A stretch of DNA of 38,228 nucleotides from a virus, in IMG/VR virus record IMGVR_UViG_3300032053_000210, positions 1-38,228 of that record, one strand, 5' to 3'. How positions within the stretch are numbered: position 1 is the first letter of the stretch; the number at the start of each line of letters is the position of its first letter. Made by a program: the position numbers and the translations under genes. Positions 5,050-13,353 of this stretch are shown one piece after another. Below the pieces are notes generated by a model. It saw nothing but the letters and a program-made list of their open reading frames with translations. It had not been told where the DNA came from and did no database searches.

Positions 5050-7755
5050 TTAGGTTCCTGACATTTGTGCTGCAAAAGCTTGGGCTGCCAGTTCCGCTTG
5101 TCTTTCTTCCACAATATCCCTAGGAATTGTAACAGCCCCTCCTAGAGTCATAAGAAGCTGAGACACAGAAACCGCATTATTAAGGGCGCTAATAGTTACC
5201 TTCACCGGATCAATTATCCCTGCTTTAAATGGCTCAACTAACTGGTGTCGAAGTGAGTCATATAAAAGTGTCGGCATTAAGTTGCTATTTGGAGTTACTG
5301 ACCCCTGTACCACTGTGCCGGGATTTATTATGTCCTGTTGCGTAACTCCAGAATTGGATAGTATTCGATTAAAAGGGACCGTGAAAGAAGACGCAAGAAT
5401 GCTCTTTGCTGGCGTTTGTTTTTCACGGAGAACTAAGGAAAGAGCCAGCAATGCCGATCCTCCTCCAGGAACCACCCCCATCTCAATTGCGGATCGAACA
5501 GAGTTAATGGTATCTTCGATCCTATGTTTTTTTTCTCTAATCTCTAATTCGGATGTACCGCCGACATAAATAGTGGCAATTCCACCAGATAATTGACTTA
5601 CCCTCTCCTTAATGATCTCAGCGTCAAAATCGCTTTCTGCAATTTCCATTTGCTTTTTCAAAACCTCCATCCGTTCTTTTACGGCGTCAGAATCGTTCAT
5701 GCCTAAAATTACAGACTGATACCTACCTATACGACTCTGTTCACAAACGCCTAAATCTTCCACTTTGGCGCTTTTCAAGTTCTTTGATATGGGATCAAAA
5801 ACTGTTCCACCTGTGAAGGCTGCTAAATCATGTAAAAGATGATGTTTTGAGTTTGGTTGTGCAGTGGCAACGGTTTCCAGAAGACATATTGCTGCCCTAT
5901 TTGCTTTCACATTAAACGAAATAACTTGAATAACCTGTGGTGAAAACTTATGAGCCACAATAACCATCGGCTTGATATTATCGCCCATTTGAACAAATAG
6001 GTTTTGCAATGGAATTCCTAGATCTTGAGCAACATTTAAATCACCATCGTAGAGTAAAATATAAGGCAAATCAAACACACACTGCTGGTCTTCCGGTCGG
6101 TTAATGAAGAGTTCCTGAACTGCTCCAAGGCTATTCAGTCCCTTTTGAATCGGGAAGCCTTCCCTCATTTCCACTACCGTTTTACGTCCAGAACCATCCT
6201 CTGTAATAATTGTTCCGTCTTGGCCTACAAGATCAATAGCCTCAACAACGGATTTAGCCACGTCTTCATCAGAATTGGATGAAATCATAGCTACGTGAAG
6301 GAGTTCTTCGGGGGTTCCAATCGGTTTGGCACCTGCCTTAAGAAGCTCCACCATTTCGTTTGAGGTGGCGTCTAATTCCCGACAAAGTTCTTGAGGAGAT
6401 TTAGTAGGATTGTTTTTAAGGAATTTCATTCCTTCCTCAACAATAGCTTGGGCAAGGACAATAGCAGTAGTGGTATTGTGGGTGGTAATATAGTCATTCG
6501 TTATGTAGAGGTTATCTGGATTGCTTACTTTGATGCACTGCATGGGAGTTTTTGTGCCTGTGGCTGTAATTTTATCAATTCTATCCCCACACTTATCCTC
6601 TTTGAGCTGGGTAACTCTATATATCGGTGTCATAGAATAAGACATACCTTCTTTTCTAATTATTTTGGATAGGGTAACTGTTTGGCCAAGACTACGACAC
6701 AAATCCACCATGTCCTTAGCTAATTCTTCGCTAACACTACTGAATTCAAAGAGACCCCTAGTATTGATGTAGCCGTCCGTATCCAATAAGCCGTGAAGTA
6801 ATTGTTTTCTGTTTGCTATAGATGTATACAAATAAGATTTGGGGATAAACTTATTATCACTTCTTCTTCCGAGAAGACCTAGGGATGTAATAATATCTTT
6901 AATATAATTACCATGTCTATCTCTACCAGATATTTTTACACGATAAGAATGTTTCTCCTCTACGTAGGTGCTATTGGTATGAAAACCTTCGGGCAATATT
7001 AATTTATCAATAATGTGCTCCTTTTTCATCCCTAAAGATAGTTCAACTGACCCGGTTCCGCTTAAACTACCGTCTCCCAACAGCACCCCCACTAAGTAGG
7101 GGTCTAGAGGCATTTCAGCGGAATTAGTGTAAAATTCAACTAGGCTTCGAGGCGTATAATATTTTCTTCTTACTCCACCTTCTGAGTTGTAACTAACATA
7201 ATCTTTTAAAAGGTCTGAGACAGTCTTAATTTCTATATTTCCATATGGAGTGGTATTAACGTTGGCGACCATCCAGAGGTGATCACCACAACACTCCACT
7301 ATCCTCCCATTTGCAAACTCAATCCTATAAATTTCTTTCTCGCCCTTTGGAAACACACCTAACACTTTTTGAATTGTGCCATTAGTGCCACAAATATCCA
7401 TACCCACTCGCACGTCACCCATAGTAATAAAACCTTTAGGAGTTAAAATTTTACTATATAGTGGTTGGGGACCATCGCCAGCTTCCCTATTGGTTCTCTG
7501 ACAAGCTTCTTTAGCGGCTTCTGAAATAACATGTTCCGTGGAATTTGATAAAGAAACAGATTCAGCAACAGTTACTCCATCTTTCGTTATGAGAGGGGAA
7601 AAACCGGGTCTTTCAATAAGAACAGGATTTCCACCGGGACCTAATGTCACACCCACTAAATCACTAAGCATTTTCATAGTTCTTAAAGTTATGGCATCAA
7701 GCATTTCACCTTTAAGTATAATTGTTTTTGCTTTGGTTTTTAGTTCTGTTCCCAT
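5050..7755 (-). CDS. groEL: Phage GroEL-like chaperonin interrupted by an intein
   Basis: The 901-aa precursor is a GroEL chaperonin split by a 332-residue intein (residues 96-427), leaving about 569 residues after splicing. GroEL hallmarks are VGVTLGPGGNPVLI near residue 35, TKDGVTVAESVSL, the ATP-site sequence GDG|TTTAIVLAQAIVEEG restored by splicing, and VPGGGSALLALS late in the protein. The tail lacks the Gly-Met repeat of bacterial GroEL and ends AAQAFAAQMSGT. Known: some large phages carry a divergent GroEL that folds phage proteins, in some cases without GroES. I see no GroES gene here. The Asp in GDG is the ATP-hydrolysis residue, so the unspliced form should be inactive. It sits 9 nt after the methyltransferase-like gene in the leftward operon. 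Confidence 0.95.
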   Translation of the reverse strand: MGTELKTKAKTIILKGEMLDAITLRTMKMLSDLVGVTLGPGGNPVLIERPGFSPLITKDGVTVAESVSLSNSTEHVISEAAKEACQRTNREAGDGPQPLYSKILTPKGFITMGDVRVGMDICGTNGTIQKVLGVFPKGEKEIYRIEFANGRIVECCGDHLWMVANVNTTPYGNIEIKTVSDLLKDYVSYNSEGGVRRKYYTPRSLVEFYTNSAEMPLDPYLVGVLLGDGSLSGTGSVELSLGMKKEHIIDKLILPEGFHTNSTYVEEKHSYRVKISGRDRHGNYIKDIITSLGLLGRRSDNKFIPKSYLYTSIANRKQLLHGLLDTDGYINTRGLFEFSSVSEELAKDMVDLCRSLGQTVTLSKIIRKEGMSYSMTPIYRVTQLKEDKCGDRIDKITATGTKTPMQCIKVSNPDNLYITNDYITTHNTTTAIVLAQAIVEEGMKFLKNNPTKSPQELCRELDATSNEMVELLKAGAKPIGTPEELLHVAMISSNSDEDVAKSVVEAIDLVGQDGTIITEDGSGRKTVVEMREGFPIQKGLNSLGAVQELFINRPEDQQCVFDLPYILLYDGDLNVAQDLGIPLQNLFVQMGDNIKPMVIVAHKFSPQVIQVISFNVKANRAAICLLETVATAQPNSKHHLLHDLAAFTGGTVFDPISKNLKSAKVEDLGVCEQSRIGRYQSVILGMNDSDAVKERMEVLKKQMEIAESDFDAEIIKERVSQLSGGIATIYVGGTSELEIREKKHRIEDTINSVRSAIEMGVVPGGGSALLALSLVLREKQTPAKSILASSFTVPFNRILSNSGVTQQDIINPGTVVQGSVTPNSNLMPTLLYDSLRHQLVEPFKAGIIDPVKVTISALNNAVSVSQLLMTLGGAVTIPRDIVEERQAELAAQAFAAQMSGT
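6475..7470 (-). mobile_element. Class 3-type intein with LAGLIDADG endonuclease in groEL
   Basis: It encodes precursor residues 96-427. It starts with Pro (PQPLYSKILTPKG) rather than Cys, Ser or Ala, and ends TTHN before the +1 Thr. The class 3 signature is complete: Trp161 two residues after the block B His (CGDHLW), Cys407 at the block F nucleophile position (QCIKV, where class 1 has Asp or similar), and Thr425 in the final THN. Two LAGLIDADG dodecapeptides (LVGVLLGDGSL and LHGLLDTDGYI) mark an embedded homing endonuclease. In class 3 inteins the block F Cys attacks the N-terminal splice junction directly. Boundaries follow from restoring the GroEL GDGTTT motif. Confidence 0.92.
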
Positions 7756-7764
7756 TTTATATCC

Positions 7765-8583
7765 TTATTTTAATTGTTTAATAATTTCGTTACAATCTTT
7801 ACAAACCTTTTTATTTTCACTACAACCCCAAAAACTATGGCCAAGTTGTAAACTTGCTTTAAATGTTGAAAGTGTCAAAAAAGGATCAACAATAAGAGAA
7901 TTTGGCAATATATTCGATAATTTAATAATACTTTCATAAAGTTCTATTGGGGTAGAATCTCTATCATCAATTTTTATTTTCCAAACATTGCCAGGACAAA
8001 TATAATCTTCCTCACATTCTGGTAATGATTGTTTTTTAAGATAAACAATAGATTGTCTATCTAAGTGATAATTGTCTCCCTTGCTTAATAAAAAAACAAA
8101 ATCATATATATTATTTAATCTTTTAGCCCCTTGCGTTGGAGTAAATTTATTACGTACCCAAATAATAGTATCAATAAAATTGAAACCAACAGAAGTGAAA
8201 ATATCTATTAAGGCGAAGGGTCGTTCTTTACTTTCCTTGAGAGAAGAAACTACCAAATATAATAGGGTATTAGAATTCATACCGTTAAAAGCTTTATTAG
8301 CAACATAACCCGCTAATCCTTTAGAATAACCATCTTTTTCAGTAGCTGGAAAACGCGTAATCACTAAGTCTATATTTCTAGGCCAAATAGCAACTTCTGT
8401 AATGTTTTTATTTAATATTGTATATTCTGATTGTAATACATTAAAAGTTTTTTTAGAATTTTCCATTATTAATTCTATTGGGCATCTATCCCCTATAGTT
8501 AATTTGAGCCTTTCACATTGTTTTTTAAAATCTTCAATGAGTTTTGGTGGATGTTTAGTATTATGAAATTTACAATTTGACAT
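7765..8583 (-). CDS. DNA methyltransferase homologue with degenerate catalytic motifs
   Basis: A 272-aa protein with the beta-class (permuted) N4-cytosine/N6-adenine methyltransferase layout. The IDLVITRFP strand (71-79) stands where IDLIITDPPY is expected. FIDTIIWVRNK plus the following QGAKRLNN and YDFVFLLSKG match the middle of the fold. GNVWKI and TPIELYESII precede IVDPFLTLSTFKASLQLG (231-248), where DPFxGSGTTxxAAxxLGR is expected. So DPPY has become TRFP, and the SAM-binding FxGxG has lost its glycines. Methyl transfer is unlikely (inference). It could bind DNA, act as a decoy, or cap a missing partner. It is the first gene of the leftward operon, immediately behind the divergent promoter. 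Confidence 0.75.
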   Translation of the reverse strand: MSNCKFHNTKHPPKLIEDFKKQCERLKLTIGDRCPIELIMENSKKTFNVLQSEYTILNKNITEVAIWPRNIDLVITRFPATEKDGYSKGLAGYVANKAFNGMNSNTLLYLVVSSLKESKERPFALIDIFTSVGFNFIDTIIWVRNKFTPTQGAKRLNNIYDFVFLLSKGDNYHLDRQSIVYLKKQSLPECEEDYICPGNVWKIKIDDRDSTPIELYESIIKLSNILPNSLIVDPFLTLSTFKASLQLGHSFWGCSENKKVCKDCNEIIKQLK

Positions 8584-8594
8584 GAGATAATTTT

Positions 8595-8623
8595 ATTATA
8601 CTTTGTTTATTTTCTTTTGTTTA
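8595..8623 (-). promoter_or_regulatory. Leftward promoter of the divergent region
   Basis: Minus-strand TATAAT at 8595-8600 with a weak TAAACA -35 (8618-8623), 17-bp spacing. The -10 is only 12 nt from the methyltransferase-like ATG, giving a very short leader. It is probably the main promoter for the leftward operon. Confidence 0.5.
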
Positions 8624-8678
8624 AAAAAAATATAATTATTCCAACATAAGCGAACCGTTACATAAAATCTTACCTAAT

Positions 8679-8707
8679 TTGCTATTTATATGTATTTATA
8701 GTATAAT
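8679..8707 (+). promoter_or_regulatory. Rightward promoter of the divergent region
   Basis: TTGCTA (8679-8684), a 17-bp spacer and perfect TATAAT (8702-8707), 29 nt before the helicase ATG. The 8584-8736 region holds this and the opposing promoter and no gene. Confidence 0.65.
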
Positions 8708-8736
8708 AAAGAATATACGCTTTAAAGAAAATTAAA

Positions 8737-10263
8737 ATGCAAATAAAGATTGGAACTTCGAAATCATTAATCTATGATTGTCCTGAGAATTTAATAGAAT
8801 CTCTTATTTTGGATTTTACTTATACCAATACATCTATCTCTTTTCAAGTTTTTACTCATAAAAAGAATCGACAAAGAATTATATCTAGACTTGCTGCTAC
8901 TATTGCTATGAACAGAGCAGAAGCTGAATCAATGTGGAGGGAACAACTGATTGAAGTTTCAAAAGGATTAAAGGTTTCCTTAGTAAAAATGACCCAGGAT
9001 AAACTTATTGTGTTTCCTACTGGGTTATTAGAAAAAATATTAGATTTCTTTGATAAAAATGGCTTTTCAAAAGATCAATTAAGAGAAACATCTATCATCG
9101 ATTATCGCGTGAAACCAAAAGAAACTAATGGTTTCCCTATTGCCGGTAAACCTGCTCAATTAAGACCTTATCAAGAAACGGCAGTTAAAGAACTTTTATC
9201 CCATGGGCAAGGGACATTTGTTGGTTCTACAGGGAGCGGAAAAACTCTTGTAATTCAAGAGGTTATACGTAGATTGGGATTAAAAACTGTAGTAGTGGTT
9301 CCAAATATATCCATTCTAAATCAAACAGTGAAGAGATTTGAAAAATATTTCGGTACTAGATTGGTGGGAAAACTTGGAGATGGTAAAAGGGTATTAGACA
9401 AGAAAATTACGGTGGCGTGTGCGGCTTCTGTTGCTTTAACAACAGCTGATGATTGGAAGAACATAGATGTCGCTTTTTTTGACGAAACTCATCACGCGCC
9501 CTGTAAGACAATAGAAACAATAGCTTATAAGGTATTTCCTAATGCTTTTTATCGATTTGGAGCAACCGCGACTTGTTTTCGTACAGACGGGGCAGATCTC
9601 GCTATTGAGGCTGCTGTATTCCCTCCAGTATTTCAATATACCCTAGAAGATGGAATTAAAGATGGATTTTTAGCAACACCATCAACAATTATGTACCATG
9701 TTCCTTTTAATTCATATCGGAATTATTCTGGCAAAATTATGACCTATGCCTATAAATATCACGTTTTCAGAAATCACAAACTGACAAACTATATTGTTCA
9801 ACAAATTAATTCCTATCTAGATCAAGGAAAACAAATTTTAATTCTTGTTCGTGAAAAGGAACAGGGTTTTCATCTTCAATCTAAACTTCCTGGAGCGGCT
9901 TTTGTCCATCAAGGTCCTAGACCAGAAAAACTTGGTCCTGCCCCAGAACCCGTTTATAAAAAATCTACTGCTGCAGTGGAAGATTTCAATAAAGGGAAAT
10001 TGAGATGTCTTATTGCAACCTCGATTTTGGGAGAAGGAAGTGATCTCCCACCAGTGGATGTCTTATTCAATCTTTCTGGGGGAAAATCAAAGTTAGACCT
10101 TATGCAGCATGTAGGTCGTGGCCTTAGAAAGACTGAAACCAAGAAAGAGCTGATTGTGGTTGATTATATACACGCTACCCATGACCTACTCAAAAAACAC
10201 TCCATAGAGCGTTATAAGTGGTATCAGACAATTGGTAAGGTAGAATTAAAGGAATTACATTGA
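8737..10263 (+). CDS. SF2 DNA helicase (UvsW-like)
   Basis: A 508-aa superfamily 2 helicase. LRPYQ (Q-motif-like) is followed by Walker A GSTGSGKT (163-170), motif II DETHH (249-253), motif III GATAT (275-279), an ATSILGEGSDLPPVD motif V and QHVGRGLR motif VI. The N-terminal 130 residues are a separate alpha/beta domain, as in phage UvsW. The known role of UvsW-type enzymes is remodelling branched DNA: unwinding R-loops and D-loops and driving branch migration, which switches replication to the recombination-dependent mode. That fits the UvsX, gp46/47 and gp32 set in this window. It is the first gene of the rightward block, with its own sigma70-type promoter. Confidence 0.9.
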   Translation: MQIKIGTSKSLIYDCPENLIESLILDFTYTNTSISFQVFTHKKNRQRIISRLAATIAMNRAEAESMWREQLIEVSKGLKVSLVKMTQDKLIVFPTGLLEKILDFFDKNGFSKDQLRETSIIDYRVKPKETNGFPIAGKPAQLRPYQETAVKELLSHGQGTFVGSTGSGKTLVIQEVIRRLGLKTVVVVPNISILNQTVKRFEKYFGTRLVGKLGDGKRVLDKKITVACAASVALTTADDWKNIDVAFFDETHHAPCKTIETIAYKVFPNAFYRFGATATCFRTDGADLAIEAAVFPPVFQYTLEDGIKDGFLATPSTIMYHVPFNSYRNYSGKIMTYAYKYHVFRNHKLTNYIVQQINSYLDQGKQILILVREKEQGFHLQSKLPGAAFVHQGPRPEKLGPAPEPVYKKSTAAVEDFNKGKLRCLIATSILGEGSDLPPVDVLFNLSGGKSKLDLMQHVGRGLRKTETKKELIVVDYIHATHDLLKKHSIERYKWYQTIGKVELKELH

Positions 10264-10269
10264 TTTCTC

Positions 10270-10278
10270 TGGTATAAT
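10270..10278 (+). promoter_or_regulatory. Extended -10 promoter
   Basis: TGGTATAAT directly after the helicase stop, with no good -35, so an extended -10 promoter is likely. It precedes an AGGAG ribosome site and the ATG at 10294. Confidence 0.5.
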
Positions 10279-10293
10279 ATAATTAGGAGATTA

Positions 10294-10650
10294 ATGAGAG
10301 ATATAGACGATAAGGTTGCCGATTTGGTAAACGAATTTCCTAAACTAGATGATTACGAAAAACGTAATAAAATTAAGCTGTTAATAGAAAGTCTTGTTGG
10401 GGGTAATCTGCCTCCAATTAAGATCACAATTCAAGATCTTAATGAAATAGCCGCTATTGCCTCTTCTCATTATCGTAATCTTATTTTAACTTCTACCATC
10501 GACGGGGGAAAATTAACACCGGATATAATTCGCACTATTCTTTGGGTAAAAGGAGTTTCGGCTGTTTTGGGTAAAAAGGGATTACTCCCAAGAAAAGCTA
10601 TTGTCGAATTTGATGAATATTTTATAACCGAATCTGCATTTATTGATTAA
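10294..10650 (+). CDS. Hypothetical 118-aa protein
   Basis: An unrecognised, mostly helical, mildly acidic protein. It has an N-terminal charged helix (MRDIDDKVADLVNEF), a central VGGNLPPIKITIQDLNEIAAIASSHYRNLI segment and a C-terminal acidic end. No signal peptide, membrane helix or cysteine motif is visible. It has a strong AGGAG site, and lies 11 nt before the PhoH gene in the same operon. The function is unknown; position suggests a nucleic-acid metabolism accessory. Confidence 0.6.
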   Translation: MRDIDDKVADLVNEFPKLDDYEKRNKIKLLIESLVGGNLPPIKITIQDLNEIAAIASSHYRNLILTSTIDGGKLTPDIIRTILWVKGVSAVLGKKGLLPRKAIVEFDEYFITESAFID

Positions 10651-10661
10651 AAAGGACATAT

Positions 10662-11504
10662 ATGCCAAGAAAAATAATATACCAGGGGATATCTGTCGTA
10701 GAAGTCGCAAGTCTTGATGAATTTTATAAGACGGGCGCAATAGCATTGGCGGACTTACCCAAACGCAAATATTTTTTGAATGAAAATTTGGTAATTAAGG
10801 CAGAAAAGGGATCAGCCCTCGCCATCGTGAAAGATACTAGCGCCGTTCGGGTTTTAGAATTAACAGCATCTGGAATTGTCCCGAAATCTAAAGAACAAAT
10901 CTTTGCGTTGAATTCTTTGATGAACCCTGCAATTAAGGCCGTTACTGTAACAGGTAGTGCGGGAACAGGCAAAACACTGTTGGCGGTCGCGGCGGCACTC
11001 CAACAATCAGTTGGTCCAAAAGCCTTATATCGTAAAATATTTTATATTAAATCAGCAGTGCCGGTGGGACGTGATATAGGTTTTTTGCCAGGAAATTTTG
11101 AAGAAAAACTTGATCCTTTTTTTGGCGCATTACATGATTGTATTTCATTGATTCAATCAACAAAAGACATTGAGAAACTAATCGGATGGGATGAAAAGTC
11201 TAAAATTCAAAAACTTGCGAGTGCTTTTGTCCGTGGGAGAACTCTTCGTAAAGCGTTTGTTATAATCGATGAGGCACAAAATTATAGTATATTGGAACTT
11301 AAAACTATGTTAACGAGACTAGATGAGGATTCCAAGGTAGTTATTTTGGGTGATGTGGATCAGGTCGATGCCATTCTAAAACCCGAAAATGAAGGTCTTA
11401 TGAAAATTATTGAGATATTTAAAGAGGAATCTATGTTTGGACACATTAATTTGATAAAATCTGAGCGTTCAAGATTATCTCAACTTGTGGCTGAAAAATT
11501 ATAA
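10662..11504 (+). CDS. phoH: PhoH-like ATPase
   Basis: A 280-aa P-loop ATPase of the PhoH family. Walker A is GSAGTGKT (98-105). The family block IKSAVPVGRDIGFLPG is at about 128-143. RGRTLRKAFVIIDEAQN (190-206) includes Walker B, and the GDVDQVD block follows at about 255. The C-terminus ends ERSRLSQLVAEKL. PhoH-like proteins are widespread in phages; bacterial members are RNA helicase/ATPases, and phage roles are not settled. An HNH gene remnant abuts the stop codon with only 1 nt between. An AAAGGA ribosome site lies before the ATG. Confidence 0.93.
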   Translation: MPRKIIYQGISVVEVASLDEFYKTGAIALADLPKRKYFLNENLVIKAEKGSALAIVKDTSAVRVLELTASGIVPKSKEQIFALNSLMNPAIKAVTVTGSAGTGKTLLAVAAALQQSVGPKALYRKIFYIKSAVPVGRDIGFLPGNFEEKLDPFFGALHDCISLIQSTKDIEKLIGWDEKSKIQKLASAFVRGRTLRKAFVIIDEAQNYSILELKTMLTRLDEDSKVVILGDVDQVDAILKPENEGLMKIIEIFKEESMFGHINLIKSERSRLSQLVAEKL

Positions 11505-11505
11505 A

Positions 11506-11646
11506 AGGCTCAATCATTACACCAACTTAATAGCGTTGACTAAAGAGCAACATAATGCCATACATTCCGGTAAGGCCGTAATTAACGAAAAAAGAGAATT
11601 TGAATTAATTCCAGTACAAACTCCAATAGTATCAGATAAATTATAA
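11506..11646 (+). pseudogene. Remnant of the HNH homing endonuclease family
   Basis: A 46-codon open stretch ending in TAA, without a start codon. It encodes RLNHYTNLIALTKEQHNAIH and, further on, EFELIP, matching the C-terminal third of the HNH genes at 1338-1967 and 19441-19752. The 5' two thirds, including the zinc-finger repeats and the IHHIVYLK nuclease core, are gone. The fragment starts right after the phoH stop codon. This looks like a former HNH insertion mostly lost by deletion. The remaining gap to 11751 holds only a promoter. Confidence 0.85.
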
Positions 11647-11677
11647 TTAATATATAATTTTCATTTTACAAAAAAAC

Positions 11678-11707
11678 TTGACTTTTACCTTTCTTTTCTG
11701 GTAAAAT
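11678..11707 (+). promoter_or_regulatory. Sigma70-type promoter
   Basis: TTGACT (11678-11683), an 18-bp spacer and TAAAAT (11702-11707) preceded by TGG (extended -10). It drives the small genes and the sigma-like gene that follow. Confidence 0.65.
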
Positions 11708-11751
11708 AGAATTGTGTCGAAGAATAATCTATTTAAAATAAGAGAAAAAAA

Positions 11752-11940
11752 ATGAAGGGATTTCCAAAAGGTTTTAGGCCACGACGTTCTAAGATAAGAG
11801 TTCCAGTGCCTCCTACCGGATTTTTTCATAAAACTCCGAGAGAGTATGATCGAAATGATTGGAAACAAGACATCAAAAATCAAATTGATGACGCAATAAG
11901 GAGCTTGAAATTTAATGACAAAAAACAAAATAATGGATGA
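11752..11940 (+). CDS. Hypothetical 62-aa basic protein
   Basis: A short basic protein with an Arg/Pro-rich start (GFRPRRSKIRVPVPPTGFF) followed by a charged helix. It is the first gene after a good promoter. Its ribosome site is weak (AAGAGAA). The 3' end overlaps the next gene by 26 nt in another frame. There is no recognised family; a nucleic-acid-binding role is conceivable from its charge. Confidence 0.5.
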   Translation: MKGFPKGFRPRRSKIRVPVPPTGFFHKTPREYDRNDWKQDIKNQIDDAIRSLKFNDKKQNNG

Positions 11941-12211
11941 CCCATTTAATCCTTATATTGACAATGAGGGGAAACCTCTAAATAAGCCTTTATATTTTCC
12001 TAAATATATAAAAAAACATTTTATTTTTTCACCAGAAATATTAAGTAAAATTTTGAAAGAAGTAGAAAAAGGTGATTATCACACTATAGGAGAATATATA
12101 GGAAGTGATGGGAAATCTGAAATGCACGCTTTTTTAGTTATTGAAATTATTCCTACGGAAATACAAGATAAATATCTTGTTGTTTCCGAAGATTACGGAC
12201 AAATTCAATGA
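11915..12211 (+). CDS. Hypothetical 98-aa protein
   Basis: An unrecognised protein with a Pro/Tyr-rich start, a helix (PEILSKILKEVEKGDY) and a C-terminal beta pattern (AFLVIEIIPTEI, YLVVSEDYG). I chose the ATG at 11915 because AGGAG lies 10 nt before it; an ATG at 11933 is the alternative. It overlaps the sigma-like gene by 4 nt (ATGA), so the two are likely co-translated. Confidence 0.55.
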   Translation: MTKNKIMDDPFNPYIDNEGKPLNKPLYFPKYIKKHFIFSPEILSKILKEVEKGDYHTIGEYIGSDGKSEMHAFLVIEIIPTEIQDKYLVVSEDYGQIQ

Positions 12212-13101
12212 AAAATAATTTATTAGATATCCCAGTGTCTTATTCAGAAATTCAACAATACGAACCAATGATTTATAAGTTTATTAGACAAGAAGTTCTT
12301 CAATATTGGTCTGCAAATAAAATGATATGTAAAGAAGATATTATACCGCGATTAGGAATGTCTGTTGATGATTTGCTACAATATGGTCGAGAGGTTGTTT
12401 TAGAGCAAATCAGATGGTATAAAAAATATGGGGATAGTCGAAAAGCGAAATTAACCACTACAATTTTTACAAGACTTCGTAATAGATTTATTTCATTATC
12501 CGCTGGTTTTGGTGCCAATAAACGAGGTGGTAACATTTTAAATGTTTCTTCAAATAGAATTATTATTCAAAATTTTATCGACAATTTTGATTATAAAATA
12601 TCAATAGAAGAAAATAAGAAGCTATTAGATGTAGCCATATTAAGGTCGAATTCTCTTAAAAAACATTTTAATAAAACTTTTAAAACAAATGCTTCCCTTT
12701 TAAGGTTTCTTAATCACGTACTTCAGACTCTCTCTGTCATACAATTTGTAGATTTAGGTTCACCAACTGGAATTATGTTAATGTCATCTGTGCCTAATCC
12801 TGAAGAATATCTTTTAATTAAGGAACATATTAGTCAAATTCTAGCTAAAGGAATTCCTTATAAAAAGGTTCATTCTAGTGGATTGATGCCAAGATTATTA
12901 TTATTAGCAAAAGAACGCGGAATTCAATCTAATAAAGAAATTGCGGAACTTCTAAATGTTAAACAATTGGCGTTAATGAAGGTGTTATATTGTCAAACGC
13001 AAGCTAGCAAAAGATTACAAGATAGGATGGAACAGACATTCGGAAAAAGCTTTAGAGAGCTGACATCATTAGTCAGAATTAAAGAGGAAAGAACAGAATG
13101 A
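12208..13101 (+). CDS. Sigma-factor-like transcription protein
   Basis: A 297-aa protein. Residues about 50-95 (MSVDDLLQYGREVVLEQIRW, then KLTTTIFTRLRNRFISL) follow the sigma70 region 2 pattern of a DLxQxGxxxLxxAI helix, then a T-rich helix with arginines. Near the C-terminus, IQSNKEIAELLNVKQLALMK resembles the region 4 helix-turn-helix. The intervening region is not recognisable. Phage sigma factors redirect host RNA polymerase to late promoters, as T4 gp55 does. The match is by pattern only, and a DNA-binding regulator is the alternative. It overlaps both neighbours by 4 nt. Confidence 0.55.
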   Translation: MKNNLLDIPVSYSEIQQYEPMIYKFIRQEVLQYWSANKMICKEDIIPRLGMSVDDLLQYGREVVLEQIRWYKKYGDSRKAKLTTTIFTRLRNRFISLSAGFGANKRGGNILNVSSNRIIIQNFIDNFDYKISIEENKKLLDVAILRSNSLKKHFNKTFKTNASLLRFLNHVLQTLSVIQFVDLGSPTGIMLMSSVPNPEEYLLIKEHISQILAKGIPYKKVHSSGLMPRLLLLAKERGIQSNKEIAELLNVKQLALMKVLYCQTQASKRLQDRMEQTFGKSFRELTSLVRIKEERTE

Positions 13102-13349
13102 AATTCAATAGGACAGAAGAAGAGAAAGAAATAGCCGAGCTTGAAAAAATGCTTAGAAAAATGGGTTGGAAACCTTTTATTGCCAACGATACATTCACTC
13201 TGGTGAATGGCAAGGTTATTGAGAAGGGCGAAGAATGGCCTGGTATCTACCTACCAAATAAAGAACATGCTGAAATTATTAGAATTTTATTTGGTTTAGG
13301 TGTTGGCGATTTCGGACTAGATCAATTTAGCGAAAAAGTAGAGAAATAG
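13098..13349 (+). CDS. Hypothetical 83-aa protein
   Basis: A small acidic protein with an N-terminal Glu/Lys helix (about residues 5-22), a beta segment (FTLVNGKVIEKGEEWPGIY) and a hydrophobic C-terminal helix. No family is recognised. It overlaps the sigma-like gene by 4 nt and lies 4 nt before the replication initiator gene, so it is probably in the replication operon. Confidence 0.55.
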   Translation: MKFNRTEEEKEIAELEKMLRKMGWKPFIANDTFTLVNGKVIEKGEEWPGIYLPNKEHAEIIRILFGLGVGDFGLDQFSEKVEK

Positions 13350-13353
13350 TAAA

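Noticed and set aside
5282-5569. 95-codon rightward frame inside groEL
   Set aside because: Antisense to highly conserved GroEL sequence; no independent support.
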